A stretch of DNA of 64,000 nt. It comes from Yoonia sp. R2331 (lineage in GTDB: Bacteria; Pseudomonadota; Alphaproteobacteria; Rhodobacterales; Rhodobacteraceae). Under the pieces are notes generated by a model. It was not told the origin of the DNA and ran no database searches. It saw only the letters and a list, made by a program, of their open reading frames with translations. The position numbers and the translations under genes were made by a program. Within the stretch, counting starts at the first letter, position 1, and every line of letters starts with the position of its first letter. Below are positions 25,469-34,212 of this stretch, piece by piece. The stretch is taken from assembly GCF_041103235.1 (NCBI RefSeq), contig NZ_JBGCUN010000001.1, positions 310,001-374,000 of the forward strand. The letters run 5' to 3'.

Positions 25469-26659
25469 CTATCGGCCAATCCCCGAATAATGCAGCACGC
25501 CCCAAGGGGTCAGCGCGGCCTCGATCCTCGACCAAAGCCGCGCGGCCTTGTCGCCCGACAGGCCAGCGGCATCGGCGATCTGCGATTGCGTGCGCTGCTT
25601 GTCGATGCCTGCGATCAGCGGGGCCGTATCGGGGCGCAGTTTGATCTGCACCTGTTCCGAACCAACCCGTAGCGGCGGCATCTTTCCGGCGGCAATCGCC
25701 TGTGCGAGCTGTGCAGCCGGGACGTTGTTCAGATGTGGAATGCGCGCGGACCATGCGGGAAGTGGCGGGGCCGCCTCTTCTGCCGGGCGGGCATAGCCCA
25801 CATGTGTCTTGATCGTACCGCGCAGGTCTTCTGCCGTCTGCATCGCGGCAATCGGGTCCAGCCTGTCAGCACCATCGATCAGCTGCGTCAGATCATAAAG
25901 ACCCGGCTGCGTCATCGCGGCCAGCGACCATCCCGCCTCTGTCAATGCGGCGCACCAATCCGCGATGCCAAAAGCCTGATCCTGGCTATGTACCAGTAGA
26001 TCGTAAAAGCCAGCGTCGCTTTGATGATGATCGCCCAGATGCGGATTGCGGCGGAATATGTGGCCCTCTGGCACGGCAGCAAAGGCCTTCTTCGCGGCTT
26101 TCAACCGGCTCCGCGGCGGCAGGTGGCCATAAAGTCGGTTAAAGGCCGCTTGCAGCGGATAGACACCCGCGCGGCCGTGCGGCGCATAGACCATAAAACC
26201 AAGCCCGCCGCCCGCGGCGAGTGCCGCGCGTAGCGCGCGCAGGCCTGCAACCGGGTCGGGCAAATGGTGCAGCACGCCGCAGCAATCAATATAGTCAAAG
26301 GGCCCGTATGCGGGCGCGTCCAGCAATGACCCGGTTTCAAACCGCACATGCGTAAGGCCGCGCGCGGCGATCCGCTGTTCGGCGATGGCGCGCGAAGCCT
26401 TTGATAGATCAAGGTATAAGATGTCATGCGGTTTGCCCGCATCGGTCATCCGCTGCGCCAGTTGCACCAGCCCGTCACCGGTGCCGCCACCAGCCACGAG
26501 CACCCGCAGGGGCTGGGACCAATCCCGCTGCCCGCCCCACAGGCAATGATCCATCTCAGCAGGAAAAGACGGCGACCCTGTAATCAGGCGTTCGGCTTCA
26601 TCCGCAGGCGCGCGTGCAGGGTAGGGGTAGGCTTCGTATTGGTCGCGCACGTCAGACAT
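25469..26659 (-). CDS. Class I SAM-dependent methyltransferase
   Basis: A 396-residue protein. The N-terminal half is a Rossmann-fold methyltransferase with motif I VLVAGGGTGDGLVQLA (about residues 52-67), an acidic strand end ILYLDLSKASRAIA, and the post-motif segment YIDCCGVLHHLPDP. The C-terminal 150 residues (from about QLIDGADRLDP) form an extra domain whose end, SQIADAAGLSGDKAARLWSRIEAAL, looks like a small helical module. Substrate unknown. It is divergent from the rpsA promoter region. Confidence 0.82.
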   Translation of the reverse strand: MSDVRDQYEAYPYPARAPADEAERLITGSPSFPAEMDHCLWGGQRDWSQPLRVLVAGGGTGDGLVQLAQRMTDAGKPHDILYLDLSKASRAIAEQRIAARGLTHVRFETGSLLDAPAYGPFDYIDCCGVLHHLPDPVAGLRALRAALAAGGGLGFMVYAPHGRAGVYPLQAAFNRLYGHLPPRSRLKAAKKAFAAVPEGHIFRRNPHLGDHHQSDAGFYDLLVHSQDQAFGIADWCAALTEAGWSLAAMTQPGLYDLTQLIDGADRLDPIAAMQTAEDLRGTIKTHVGYARPAEEAAPPLPAWSARIPHLNNVPAAQLAQAIAAGKMPPLRVGSEQVQIKLRPDTAPLIAGIDKQRTQSQIADAAGLSGDKAARLWSRIEAALTPWGVLHYSGIGR

Positions 26660-26773
26660 GGGGCACCGGGCAAATCGTCAACTTTGCACGTCCCTAGCCC
26701 AATTCACCCCACGCCGCAATTTGCGGCGATCATGCCCGGACGCCCGTGCCCGCAGCAATGCAGCCAATCACCC

Positions 26774-26802
26774 TTGCCCTACGGCCCAAAACCCCATATA
26801 GC
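26774..26802 (+). promoter_or_regulatory. Possible rpsA promoter
   Basis: TTGCCC at 26774-26779 and TATAGC at 26797-26802 with 17-bp spacing, leaving a leader of about 170 bp before rpsA. A long leader would suit S1 autoregulation. This is a pattern match only. Confidence 0.4.
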
Positions 26803-26974
26803 GCCCCTGTCTAAGCGCCGAGACAGGTGCGGACATGAGACTGAGCAGGGTCGAGCGAAAGCTGGCCCTGTTGTTTTGTGATCCGCCTTGGCGCCGCGAC
26901 CAAACCGCAATCCAAAGACCGGCGGAGACAACCGCACGGCCCGTATAAAAGCTAGATTAGGAAAAACACGCCAC

Positions 26975-28651
26975 ATGGCTGATAACATGATGGAGGAATT
27001 CGAAGCCCTCCTGAACGAAAGCTTCGAAATCGACACGCCGTCCGAAGGCAGCGTTGTCAAAGGCAAGGTCATCGCAATTGAAGCAGGCCAAGCCATCATC
27101 GACGTAGGCTACAAGATGGAAGGCCGCGTTGATGTCAAAGAATTCGCAAATCCCGGTGAAGATGCTGACCTGTCCGTAGGGGACGAGGTTGAAGTGTTCT
27201 TGCGTCAGGTCGAAAACGCGCGCGGCGAAGCCGTCATTTCGCGTGAAATGGCCCGCCGCGAAGAAGCCTGGGATCGTCTGGAAAAGGCATATGCCGACGA
27301 AGAACGCGTCGATGGCGCAATCTTTGGCCGCGTCAAAGGTGGCTTCACCGTCGATCTTGGCGGCGCTGTTGCGTTCCTGCCCGGCTCTCAGGTTGATGTC
27401 CGCCCCGTGCGCGACGCGGGCCCGCTGATGGGTCTCAAGCAGCCATTCCAGATTCTGAAAATGGACCGTCGCCGTGGCAACATCGTTGTGTCGCGCCGTG
27501 CGATCCTGGAAGAATCCCGTGCCGAGCAGCGCGCCGAAGTGATCGGCAACCTGACCGAAGGTCAGGAAGTGGACGGCGTGGTCAAGAACATCACCGAATA
27601 CGGTGCGTTTGTTGACCTTGGCGGCGTTGACGGCCTGCTGCACGTGACTGACATGGCATGGCGCCGTGTGAACCACCCCTCCGAGATCCTCACCATTGGT
27701 GAAACGATCAAGGTGCAGGTCATCAAGATCAACAAGGAAACCCACCGCATCAGCCTTGGCATGAAGCAGCTGCAGGATGATCCATGGGATGCTGTTGAAG
27801 CCAAGTACACGCTGGAAAGCGTGCACACCGGCCGCGTGACCAACATCACCGACTACGGCGCGTTCGTAGAGCTGGAGCCGGGCGTTGAAGGTCTGGTTCA
27901 CGTCTCTGAAATGTCCTGGACCAAAAAGAACGTGCATCCCGGCAAGATCGTGTCGACCTCTCAGGAAGTCGAAGTCATGGTGCTGGAAATCGACAGTGCC
28001 AAGCGTCGCGTTTCCCTTGGTCTCAAGCAGACCATGCGCAACCCATGGGAAGTCTTTGCAGAGCAGTTCCCTGAGGGCACCGAGGTCGAAGGCGAGGTCA
28101 AGAACATCACCGAATTCGGTCTGTTCATCGGTCTTGAAGGCGACATCGACGGCATGGTTCACCTGTCTGACCTGACTTGGGAAGGCCGCGGCGAAGACGT
28201 CATCGGCGATTTCCGCAAGGGTGACATGGTCAAAGCCAAGGTTGCCGAAGTCGACGTTGAGAAAGAGCGTATCTCGCTCTCGATCAAGGCTCTTGACGGT
28301 GATCCCTTTGCAGATGCGGTTGGCGGCGTGAAGCGCGGCTCGATCATCACTGTTGAAGTGACCAAGATCGAAGATGGCGGTGTCGAGGTCGAGTATGAAG
28401 GCATGAAATCCTTCATCCGTCGCTCTGATCTGTCGCGCGACCGTGCCGAGCAGCGCCCAGAGCGTTTCGGCGTGGGCGACAAGGTCGACGTGCGCGTGAC
28501 CAACATCGACAGCAAGACCCGCAAGCTGGGTCTGTCGATCAAGGCCCGCGAGATTGCCGAAGAGAAGGAAGCGGTTGAGCAGTACGGCTCTTCTGACTCC
28601 GGTGCATCGCTCGGTGACATCCTGGGTGCGGCGCTCAAGGGCGACGACTAA
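26975..28651 (+). CDS. rpsA: 30S ribosomal protein S1
   Basis: A 558-residue protein built of six S1 (OB-fold) repeats that brings mRNA to the ribosome. The start at 26975 (MADNMMEEFEALLNESF) is the usual alphaproteobacterial N-terminus. The repeats are seen from GSVVKGKVIAIEAGQAIIDVGYK through VDGVVKNITEYGAFVDLGG, TGRVTNITDYGAFVELEPG, VEGEVKNITEFGLFIGLEG and GSIITVEVTKIEDGGVEVEY. Followed by a strong terminator; ihfB lies 0.6 kb downstream. Confidence 0.97.
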   Translation: MADNMMEEFEALLNESFEIDTPSEGSVVKGKVIAIEAGQAIIDVGYKMEGRVDVKEFANPGEDADLSVGDEVEVFLRQVENARGEAVISREMARREEAWDRLEKAYADEERVDGAIFGRVKGGFTVDLGGAVAFLPGSQVDVRPVRDAGPLMGLKQPFQILKMDRRRGNIVVSRRAILEESRAEQRAEVIGNLTEGQEVDGVVKNITEYGAFVDLGGVDGLLHVTDMAWRRVNHPSEILTIGETIKVQVIKINKETHRISLGMKQLQDDPWDAVEAKYTLESVHTGRVTNITDYGAFVELEPGVEGLVHVSEMSWTKKNVHPGKIVSTSQEVEVMVLEIDSAKRRVSLGLKQTMRNPWEVFAEQFPEGTEVEGEVKNITEFGLFIGLEGDIDGMVHLSDLTWEGRGEDVIGDFRKGDMVKAKVAEVDVEKERISLSIKALDGDPFADAVGGVKRGSIITVEVTKIEDGGVEVEYEGMKSFIRRSDLSRDRAEQRPERFGVGDKVDVRVTNIDSKTRKLGLSIKAREIAEEKEAVEQYGSSDSGASLGDILGAALKGDD

Positions 28652-28687
28652 TCCCGCCGGGCAGATCGCTCTGCCCGCTGAAATCAT

Positions 28688-28725
28688 GGCCCCGTCGCAC
28701 ACCCGTGCGGCGGGGCCTTTTTTTT
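28688..28725 (+). terminator. Strong intrinsic terminator of rpsA
   Basis: A 13-bp stem (28688-28700 with 28705-28717, one T-G pair), 4-nt loop ACCC, followed by eight Ts. Confidence 0.92.
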
Positions 28726-29226
28726 CTCAGATGCATAGATTCTGATCAATCCCGACCTGCGTTGCATTGGGAATGACCGCTACATTTTGTCGCGCGATGT
28801 GACCGTCTCAGATGCGCGCCACAAGCATGATCGACAAGATCCCGTTTCCAAGGGTGTCAGGTTGCCCGCGCAGACGGCAGTGGGTACTCGACCCACCCAA
28901 TAAAGCCGGTCGATGAAAGAGATCAGCCACATCCCCACGACAAGCTGCGGTTGCGCACGCGCTACGCCGGACCCGGCTGACGCGCCCATGACGCAGCGCA
29001 GCATTGGTGCGAATCGGATCAGGGGCGTCACCCGATTTCAGACGCGCGGGCAAAAGCATGTCGCTAATCAAGGGCTTGCAAGGCGCGCAAACGCCAAGGA
29101 AACACACAATTTCCCGCAAATCAGGGCAATGGCACTATTTCGTGATCGGAAGTTAGCGCCTATAGTCGGCCCCAATGCGGGGCAAACCTGCGCCATATGT
29201 TCAATGCCTTTGGGGGGTCACACGGA
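28726..29226. other. Non-coding or degenerate spacer between rpsA and ihfB
   Basis: About 500 bp without a convincing gene. Minus-strand frames near 28780-29031 encode a stretch (LVVGMWLISFIDRLYWVGR) that looks membrane-like, but its start, codon pattern and family are unsupported; it may be a decayed gene. The last 100 bp should contain the ihfB promoter. Confidence 0.5.
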
Positions 29227-29508
29227 ATGATACGCTCGGAACTGATTCAGAAGATCGCAGACGAGAACCCCCATCTGTTTCAACGCGATGTCGAGCGCAT
29301 TGTCAGCACGATTTTCGAAGAGATCACAGGTGCGATGGCCGATGGCGACCGGGTCGAGCTGCGCGGATTTGGCGCATTCTCGGTGAAAAAGCGCGACGGC
29401 CGCACCGGTCGGAACCCGCGCACCGGCGAGGCTGTAGAAGTTGAAGAGAAGCATGTGCCTTTCTTCAAGACCGGCAAACTGCTACGAGATCGTTTGAACG
29501 GGGCGTAA
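29227..29508 (+). CDS. ihfB: Integration host factor subunit beta
   Basis: DNA-bending HU/IHF-family protein, 93 residues, partner of IhfA. The start at 29227 ([17 protein letters not shown]) follows a G-rich ribosome binding site. Typical features: [35 protein letters not shown] and the beta-arm [31 protein letters not shown]. The rpsA-ihfB-lapA-trpF order is characteristic of Rhodobacteraceae and related groups. Confidence 0.95.
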   Translation: MIRSELIQKIADENPHLFQRDVERIVSTIFEEITGAMADGDRVELRGFGAFSVKKRDGRTGRNPRTGEAVEVEEKHVPFFKTGKLLRDRLNGA

Positions 29509-29536
29509 CTGCGCCCGCTGCCAAAGGGTATCAAGA

Positions 29537-29896
29537 ATGAAGACGCTGCGTTACGGCTTTTGGGCGATTGTCGGGCTGTGCCTGATCATTGTGGGGTTGG
29601 GCAACCGCGGTGAGGTCACCGTGCACGCAATGCCTACGCCATTGGCAGATCTGTTGCGTATCTCGCCCGATGTGTCGCTACCGCTTTTTGTGGTCATCTT
29701 CATCAGCGTCGGCGTGGGTCTGTTAATCGGCTTCCTGTGGGAATGGGTGCGCGAATTCCGCATCCGCTCTGATGCACGCGCCAAGGCGCGCGAAGTGGCC
29801 GCACTGCGCAAAGAGGTTGCCGATTTGCGCGCCAAATCGGCCAGCCCCGAAAAGGGCGACGACGTGCTGGCGCTCTTGGACGCACCGGCGCGGTGA
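29537..29896 (+). CDS. LapA-domain (DUF1049) membrane protein
   Basis: A 119-residue inner-membrane protein with two helices (about residues 7-22 and 48-67) and a cytoplasmic coiled-coil tail ([23 protein letters not shown]). It matches the LapA/YciS family, whose E. coli member acts with YciM/LapB in lipopolysaccharide assembly control; that role is not established here. Lies 28 bp after ihfB, and its stop overlaps the trpF GTG start. Confidence 0.85.
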   Translation: MKTLRYGFWAIVGLCLIIVGLGNRGEVTVHAMPTPLADLLRISPDVSLPLFVVIFISVGVGLLIGFLWEWVREFRIRSDARAKAREVAALRKEVADLRAKSASPEKGDDVLALLDAPAR

Positions 29897-30540
29897 CATC
29901 TGACATTGCGGTCAAGATTTGCGGGCTGAAAACGCCCGACACCATTGCGGCTGCGGCAGATGCGGGGGCGCGTTACATCGGCCTGAACTTCTTTGCCAAA
30001 TCACCGCGGAGCGTGACAGTGGATCAGGCCGCCGCCTTGGCCCTCCATGTGCCTCTGGGCGTGGCCAAGGTTGCACTGGTGGTGGATGTGGACGACGCCA
30101 CGCTGGATGTGATTGTGGACAAGGCCCTGCCCGACATCATCCAGTTGCACGGCCACGAAACGCCCACGCGTGTCGCCGCCGTCAAGGCGCGTTATGGCCT
30201 GCCAGTGATGAAGGTCGTCGGCGTGGCTGAGGCCGCTGATCTGGCCGAGCTAGACACGCACCTGGGCGTGGCCGATCAAATTCTGGTGGATGCCAAGGCC
30301 CCCAAGGGCGCAGATTTGCCCGGTGGCAATGGGCTGGTGTTTGACTGGACGCTTCTGCACGGGCGGCGCTGGCCGGTGCCCTGGATGCTGGCGGGTGGGT
30401 TGACGCCCGGCAACGTGGCAGAAGCCATTCGTCAGACTGGCGTGCGGCAGGTTGACGTCAGCTCAGGCGTGGAAACGGCACCCGGGGTCAAGGACCCCGC
30501 GCTGATGGCCGCCTTCTGTGCGGCGGCGCGCGGCGCTTAA
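29893..30540 (+). CDS. trpF: Phosphoribosylanthranilate isomerase
   Basis: Third committed step of tryptophan synthesis: isomerises N-(5-phosphoribosyl)anthranilate. The 215-residue TIM barrel begins with a GTG at 29893 that overlaps the lapA stop. Motifs: [12 protein letters not shown] with the catalytic cysteine, [24 protein letters not shown], and the phosphate-binding [16 protein letters not shown] and [16 protein letters not shown] with the catalytic aspartate. trpB follows 0.5 kb downstream; trpA is not in this window. Confidence 0.95.
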   Translation: MTSDIAVKICGLKTPDTIAAAADAGARYIGLNFFAKSPRSVTVDQAAALALHVPLGVAKVALVVDVDDATLDVIVDKALPDIIQLHGHETPTRVAAVKARYGLPVMKVVGVAEAADLAELDTHLGVADQILVDAKAPKGADLPGGNGLVFDWTLLHGRRWPVPWMLAGGLTPGNVAEAIRQTGVRQVDVSSGVETAPGVKDPALMAAFCAAARGA

Positions 30541-30553
30541 CCCCACTTTAACC

Positions 30554-30805
30554 ATGTCGGGCCAGAGTATGGTCATGACCCAGGTTCCCGAGTATCTGAG
30601 CGCTGCACATTGGTTGCAGCATCTGTTCAGCGCCAAAGCTGCCCAAAACGGTGGCGTGGTGCGCCGGAAGGTGCGGGATGTTGAACGCTTTGTCGGCAGG
30701 CAGGCCTTTGAAGGCGAAATTCGACGTCGCGGGTATCGCGCGATTGAAAATGGCGGCGACTACATCATTCTGTGCAATCGGTCTGATGTCCGTCAGATTG
30801 AGTGA
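30554..30805 (+). CDS. Small conserved protein between trpF and trpB
   Basis: An 83-residue protein starting MSGQSMVMTQVPEYLSAAHW. Its core reads GGVVRRKVRDVERFVGRQ followed by RRRGYRAIENGGDYIILCN. I recall similar short genes next to trpF in other Rhodobacteraceae, often mislabelled as phosphoribosylanthranilate isomerase; it lacks any TIM-barrel sequence. No signal peptide or membrane helix. Function unknown; a later ATG at 30569 is also possible. Confidence 0.65.
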   Translation: MSGQSMVMTQVPEYLSAAHWLQHLFSAKAAQNGGVVRRKVRDVERFVGRQAFEGEIRRRGYRAIENGGDYIILCNRSDVRQIE

Positions 30806-30820
30806 GCGGGCGTGGTGGGT

Positions 30821-30931
30821 CCAAAGCCTTTGAAGGCTTTGGATCAGACCCTTTGAAGGGTCTGGGACGCGCAGGACACCCGCAGGTGCAAAGCCTTTGA
30901 AGGCTTTGCTGCAGACCCTTCGAAGGGTCTG
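30821..30931. repeat. Two tandem copies of a double hairpin (67-bp period)
   Basis: Four palindromes in a row: CCAAAGCC-TTTGAA-GGCTTTGG (30821-30842), CAGACCC-TTTGAA-GGGTCTG (30845-30864), GCAAAGCC-TTTGAA-GGCTTTGC (30888-30909), CAGACCC-TTCGAA-GGGTCTG (30912-30931). The second pair repeats the first with compensated base changes at the outer pairs. It looks like a BIME/REP-like element between the trpF-side genes and trpB. Confidence 0.85.
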
Positions 30932-31028
30932 ATCCGCCGAACTGAAACTGTGCCCTGCGACCGGTTGCCGCTTTACCATTGCCGGGCCACGCGATACCTC
31001 TCTTCCGTGCAAAAACGAAGGTGGCCCG

Positions 31029-32276
31029 ATGCCTGACGACCTGATCAACTCTTTCATGACCGGACCCGACGAAAACGGCCGCTTTGGCGACTTTGGCGGG
31101 CGCTTTGTGTCTGAGACGCTGATGCCGCTGATCCTCGACCTCGAGGCGCAGTATGAACACGCCAAAACCGACGACAGTTTCTGGGCCGAGATGCACGACC
31201 TCTGGACCCACTACGTCGGTCGCCCCAGCCCGCTGTATTTCGCCGAACGCCTGACCGACCATCTGGGCGGTGCCAAGATCTACCTCAAACGGGATGAGCT
31301 TAACCACACCGGCGCGCACAAGATCAACAACGTGCTCGGCCAGATCATCCTCGCGCGCCGCATGGGCAAGACCCGGATCATCGCCGAAACCGGCGCCGGT
31401 CAGCACGGCGTGGCCACCGCCACGGTCTGCGCCAAGTTTGGCCTCAAATGCGTGGTCTACATGGGCGCACATGACGTCGAACGCCAAGCGCCCAACGTCT
31501 TCCGGATGCGGCTTTTGGGGGCAGAGGTGATCCCCGTCACATCCGGTCGCGGCACGCTCAAGGATGCGATGAACGACGCGCTGCGCGACTGGGTCACCAA
31601 TGTGCGCGACACCTTCTACTGCATCGGCACGGTGGCGGGCCCGCACCCATACCCGGCCATGGTGCGCGACTTTCAGGCGATCATTGGCAAAGAGTGCAAA
31701 GAACAGATCATGGCCGCCGAGGGCCGCTTGCCCGACACATTGATCGCCGCAATTGGTGGCGGGTCCAATGCCATGGGCCTGTTTTTCCCGTTCCTCGATG
31801 ACAAAGATGTCGGCATCATTGGCGTTGAGGCGGGCGGCAAAGGCGTGAACATGAAAATGGAACACTGCGCGTCACTCACCGGTGGACGCCCCGGCGTGCT
31901 GCACGGCAACCGCACCTATCTGCTGCAAGACGATGACGGACAAATCCTCGAAGGCTTCAGCATCTCCGCCGGCCTCGACTATCCCGGCATCGGTCCCGAA
32001 CACGCATGGCTGCACGAAATCGGCCGCGCGCAATATGTCTCGATCACTGACAAGGAGGCGCTGGAAGCCTTCCAGCTGTCTTGCGCCACAGAGGGCATCA
32101 TCCCCGCGCTCGAACCCAGCCATGCGCTGGCCCACGTCATGAAGATCGCCCCCGATCTGCCCAAGGACCACATCATCGTGATGAACATGTGTGGCCGTGG
32201 CGACAAGGATATCTTTACCGTGGCGCGCGCGCTCGGGTTCGATATGTCAGGGCCAGAGGGGCGAAGCGTGGAATAG
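31029..32276 (+). CDS. trpB: Tryptophan synthase beta chain
   Basis: PLP enzyme that joins indole and serine to tryptophan. A 415-residue protein with [16 protein letters not shown] at the N-terminus, the PLP lysine in [14 protein letters not shown] (about residues 93-106), the [12 protein letters not shown] motif with the catalytic glutamate, the phosphate-binding GGGSNAMG, and the C-terminal [13 protein letters not shown]. Standard length for TrpB1. Separated from the trpF unit by the hairpin repeat. Confidence 0.97.
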   Translation: MPDDLINSFMTGPDENGRFGDFGGRFVSETLMPLILDLEAQYEHAKTDDSFWAEMHDLWTHYVGRPSPLYFAERLTDHLGGAKIYLKRDELNHTGAHKINNVLGQIILARRMGKTRIIAETGAGQHGVATATVCAKFGLKCVVYMGAHDVERQAPNVFRMRLLGAEVIPVTSGRGTLKDAMNDALRDWVTNVRDTFYCIGTVAGPHPYPAMVRDFQAIIGKECKEQIMAAEGRLPDTLIAAIGGGSNAMGLFFPFLDDKDVGIIGVEAGGKGVNMKMEHCASLTGGRPGVLHGNRTYLLQDDDGQILEGFSISAGLDYPGIGPEHAWLHEIGRAQYVSITDKEALEAFQLSCATEGIIPALEPSHALAHVMKIAPDLPKDHIIVMNMCGRGDKDIFTVARALGFDMSGPEGRSVE

Positions 32277-32300
32277 GCACGCGCGATAAACTGCAAGTCC

Positions 32301-32329
32301 AAGGGCCTAGACCAATAGTTTAGGCCCTT
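32301..32329 (+). terminator. Weak terminator-like hairpin after trpB
   Basis: AAGGGCCTA (32301-32309) pairs with TAGGCCCTT (32321-32329) across an 11-nt loop. There is no strong T-run, so termination would be weak or rho-assisted. Confidence 0.45.
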
Positions 32330-32450
32330 ATGCGTTGGGTTTATGGCGACGCTCCTAAACCTTGGGACAATATCTCAGAGTGCTGTGTCGCGGCATCACC
32401 GGGGCATCGCTGCGGACGGACCGTAGCATCCGAACCAAAGGAACATGTCC

Positions 32451-33038
32451 ATGAAAACGCTTCTGAAAGTCTCGACCGTCACCCTGTCGCTGCTGGCCGG
32501 TGCGGCGACCGCCCAATCCATCGCTGATCAGGTCATCCCGCAGCTGCAAGCGCAGGGCTATACCCGGATCGAAGTGAAAAACGGCCTCAGTCAGATCAAG
32601 GTCGAGGCCATTCGCGGCAACCGCGAGTTGGAGGTTGTCTATGACGCCCGCACTGGCGAGATCATCAAGCAAGAGGTGAACCGCGTCGACGCAGATGACG
32701 ATACCGCCCCCGGCATCGAGGTCCGCAATGAAAACCGGGACTTCGTCGGCGATCGCAACCGGAATGACGATGATGACGATGACGATGATCGTCGCGGTGG
32801 CCGGGACGACGATGATGATGACGACGATGATCGCCGGGGTGGTCGGGACGATGACGACGACGACGATGATGATCGCCGGGGTGGTCGGGACGATGACGAC
32901 GACGACGATGATGATCGCCGGGGTGGTCGGGATGACGACGACGATGATGACGATGACGACGATGATGACGATGACGATGACGACGACGATGATGACGATG
33001 ACGATGATGATGATGACGACGATGATGATGACGATTGA
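32451..33038 (+). CDS. Secreted PepSY-like protein with Asp-rich repeats and a 35-residue poly-Asp tail
   Basis: A signal peptide (LLKVSTVTLSLLAGAATAQS) is followed by a PepSY-like domain (IADQVIPQLQAQGYTRIEVK, then LEVVYDARTGEIIKQEV), then four RRGGR motifs spaced by runs of eight or nine Asp (42-nt period), and a final run of 35 Asp codons (32931-33035) mixing GAT and GAC. The start at 32451 is chosen because AAGGA lies 8 nt upstream; an ATG two codons earlier is too close. The extreme acidity suggests cation (for example calcium) binding or an intrinsically disordered extracellular tail. Its paralogue follows immediately. Confidence 0.8.
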   Translation: MKTLLKVSTVTLSLLAGAATAQSIADQVIPQLQAQGYTRIEVKNGLSQIKVEAIRGNRELEVVYDARTGEIIKQEVNRVDADDDTAPGIEVRNENRDFVGDRNRNDDDDDDDDRRGGRDDDDDDDDDRRGGRDDDDDDDDDRRGGRDDDDDDDDDRRGGRDDDDDDDDDDDDDDDDDDDDDDDDDDDDDDDDDDD

Positions 33039-33125
33039 TCGTCGTTGCGTTCATCGCGGACGCAGATCACAATAAGAGCTGTGCCCTCGCACCAACCTGG
33101 TGCGGGGGTGACCTTGGTGGGCAAC

Positions 33126-33686
33126 ATGTTGAGATTGATCGTTATTGCAGCGCTGCTTCTTCTGTCGCCCGTCGGGGCGTCGGCCCAATCGGTACAGGAT
33201 CAGATCGTTTCGCAATTGCAGGCCCAGGGCTTTACCCGCATCGAAGTGCAACGCACCTTGCTGGGCCGCGTGCAACTCAAGGCTTATTCAAACACCCTGG
33301 AACGCGAGATGGTGTTCAACCCCACAACGGGCGAGATCCTGCGTGACTTTTGGGAACCTCGCAGCAACAGCGCTGATCGGCCCAGGGTCAATGTGGTGGA
33401 CCCCAACCGCTCATCCGGCAGCAATTCAGGCAGCGGCAGCCGGTCTTCCGGCGGTGACCGTGACGATGATGATGACGACAAGGATGACCGCGCTGAGCGG
33501 GACAATTCCGGCAGCGGGTCGTCAAATTCCGGGCGCGGCAGCCGGGATGACGATGATGACGATGACCGGGATCGAGACCGCGATGATGACGACGACGATG
33601 ACGATGACGACGACGACGATGATGATGACGACGACGATGATGATGATGACGACGACGGTGATGACGACGATGATGATGACGATTAA
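33126..33686 (+). CDS. Second secreted PepSY-like protein with Ser/Gly/Asp-rich region and poly-Asp tail
   Basis: A paralogue of the upstream gene: signal peptide (LIVIAALLLLSPVGASA), PepSY-like domain (VQDQIVSQLQAQGFTRIEVQ, then LEREMVFNPTTGEILRDF), a disordered Ser/Gly/Arg/Asp region, and a tail of 25 Asp, one Gly and 8 Asp (33582-33683). The ATG at 33126 yields the signal peptide; the longer frame starts with TTG inside the preceding spacer. The linker differs completely from the first copy (Ser/Gly-rich rather than RRGGR repeats), so the two tails have diverged by repeat change while the domain is conserved. Confidence 0.8.
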   Translation: MLRLIVIAALLLLSPVGASAQSVQDQIVSQLQAQGFTRIEVQRTLLGRVQLKAYSNTLEREMVFNPTTGEILRDFWEPRSNSADRPRVNVVDPNRSSGSNSGSGSRSSGGDRDDDDDDKDDRAERDNSGSGSSNSGRGSRDDDDDDDRDRDRDDDDDDDDDDDDDDDDDDDDDDDDDGDDDDDDDD

Positions 33687-33705
33687 CTAGACGGGCATCG
33701 GGATC

Positions 33706-34209
33706 ATGGGGCGTAGTCTGATCCTGATCGTTGTTTTGGCCGTGCAAGCGATTTGCGCGGCCCTCTATCTGGTGAACCTCTTCTCGGCCATCACCGGCTT
33801 GCGTCCCTTCCCCTGGATAGTCAACGAGCTGATCGAGCTTGGTGCGGCCCTTGGCCTGCTGCTTGGCCTTGTCTACGGCGGCCTGTTGTTGCGCCGCACC
33901 CTGCAGCGCAACGCCAAGATCGAACGCCAGTTGCAGGCGGCATCGGGTGCTTTCATGGACCTGCTTGAAGAACGATTCGAAAACTGGGGGCTTACGCCGG
34001 CCGAACGCGACGTGGCGCTTTTTGCGATCAAAGGGCTATCCACCGCCGAAATCGCCGTGCTGCGCGAAACCAGCGAGGGCACCGTGAAGGCCCAAACCAA
34101 CGCGATCTACCGCAAGGCCGGCGTCAGTGGACGGCCCCAATTGCTGAGCCTCTTTATTGAAGAGTTGATGGACGGCGGTGCCACCGGATTGCGCGTCGCA
34201 GCACAGTGA
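33706..34209 (+). CDS. Membrane-anchored LuxR-type HTH regulator
   Basis: A 167-residue protein with two N-terminal membrane helices (about residues 4-26 and 40-62), a short coiled-coil-like linker (RNAKIERQLQAASGAFMDLLEERF), and a C-terminal LuxR/GerE helix-turn-helix (LTPAERDVALFAIKGLSTAEIAVLRETSEGTVKAQ). There is no receiver or autoinducer domain. Encoded 19 bp after the second poly-Asp gene, so it probably belongs to the same transcription unit and may sense a membrane or envelope state connected to those secreted proteins. Confidence 0.82.
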   Translation: MGRSLILIVVLAVQAICAALYLVNLFSAITGLRPFPWIVNELIELGAALGLLLGLVYGGLLLRRTLQRNAKIERQLQAASGAFMDLLEERFENWGLTPAERDVALFAIKGLSTAEIAVLRETSEGTVKAQTNAIYRKAGVSGRPQLLSLFIEELMDGGATGLRVAAQ

Positions 34210-34212
34210 CGC

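Noticed and set aside
26957-28702. A 581-codon minus-strand frame opposite rpsA
   Set aside because: Antisense shadow of the repetitive S1 sequence; the plus-strand protein is beyond doubt.
30765-31865. A 366-codon minus-strand frame opposite trpB and the hairpin repeats
   Set aside because: Antisense shadow of trpB that continues through the palindromes.
32760-33038. CRISPR-like periodic repeats
   Set aside because: The 42-nt periodicity codes for Asp runs and RRGGR motifs; there are no unique spacers and no cas genes in the window.
32639-33127. Poly-Ser and poly-His/Arg/Met frames overlapping the poly-Asp genes
   Set aside because: They arise from reading GAT/GAC repeats in other frames. 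Only the Asp frames have signal peptides and PepSY domains.
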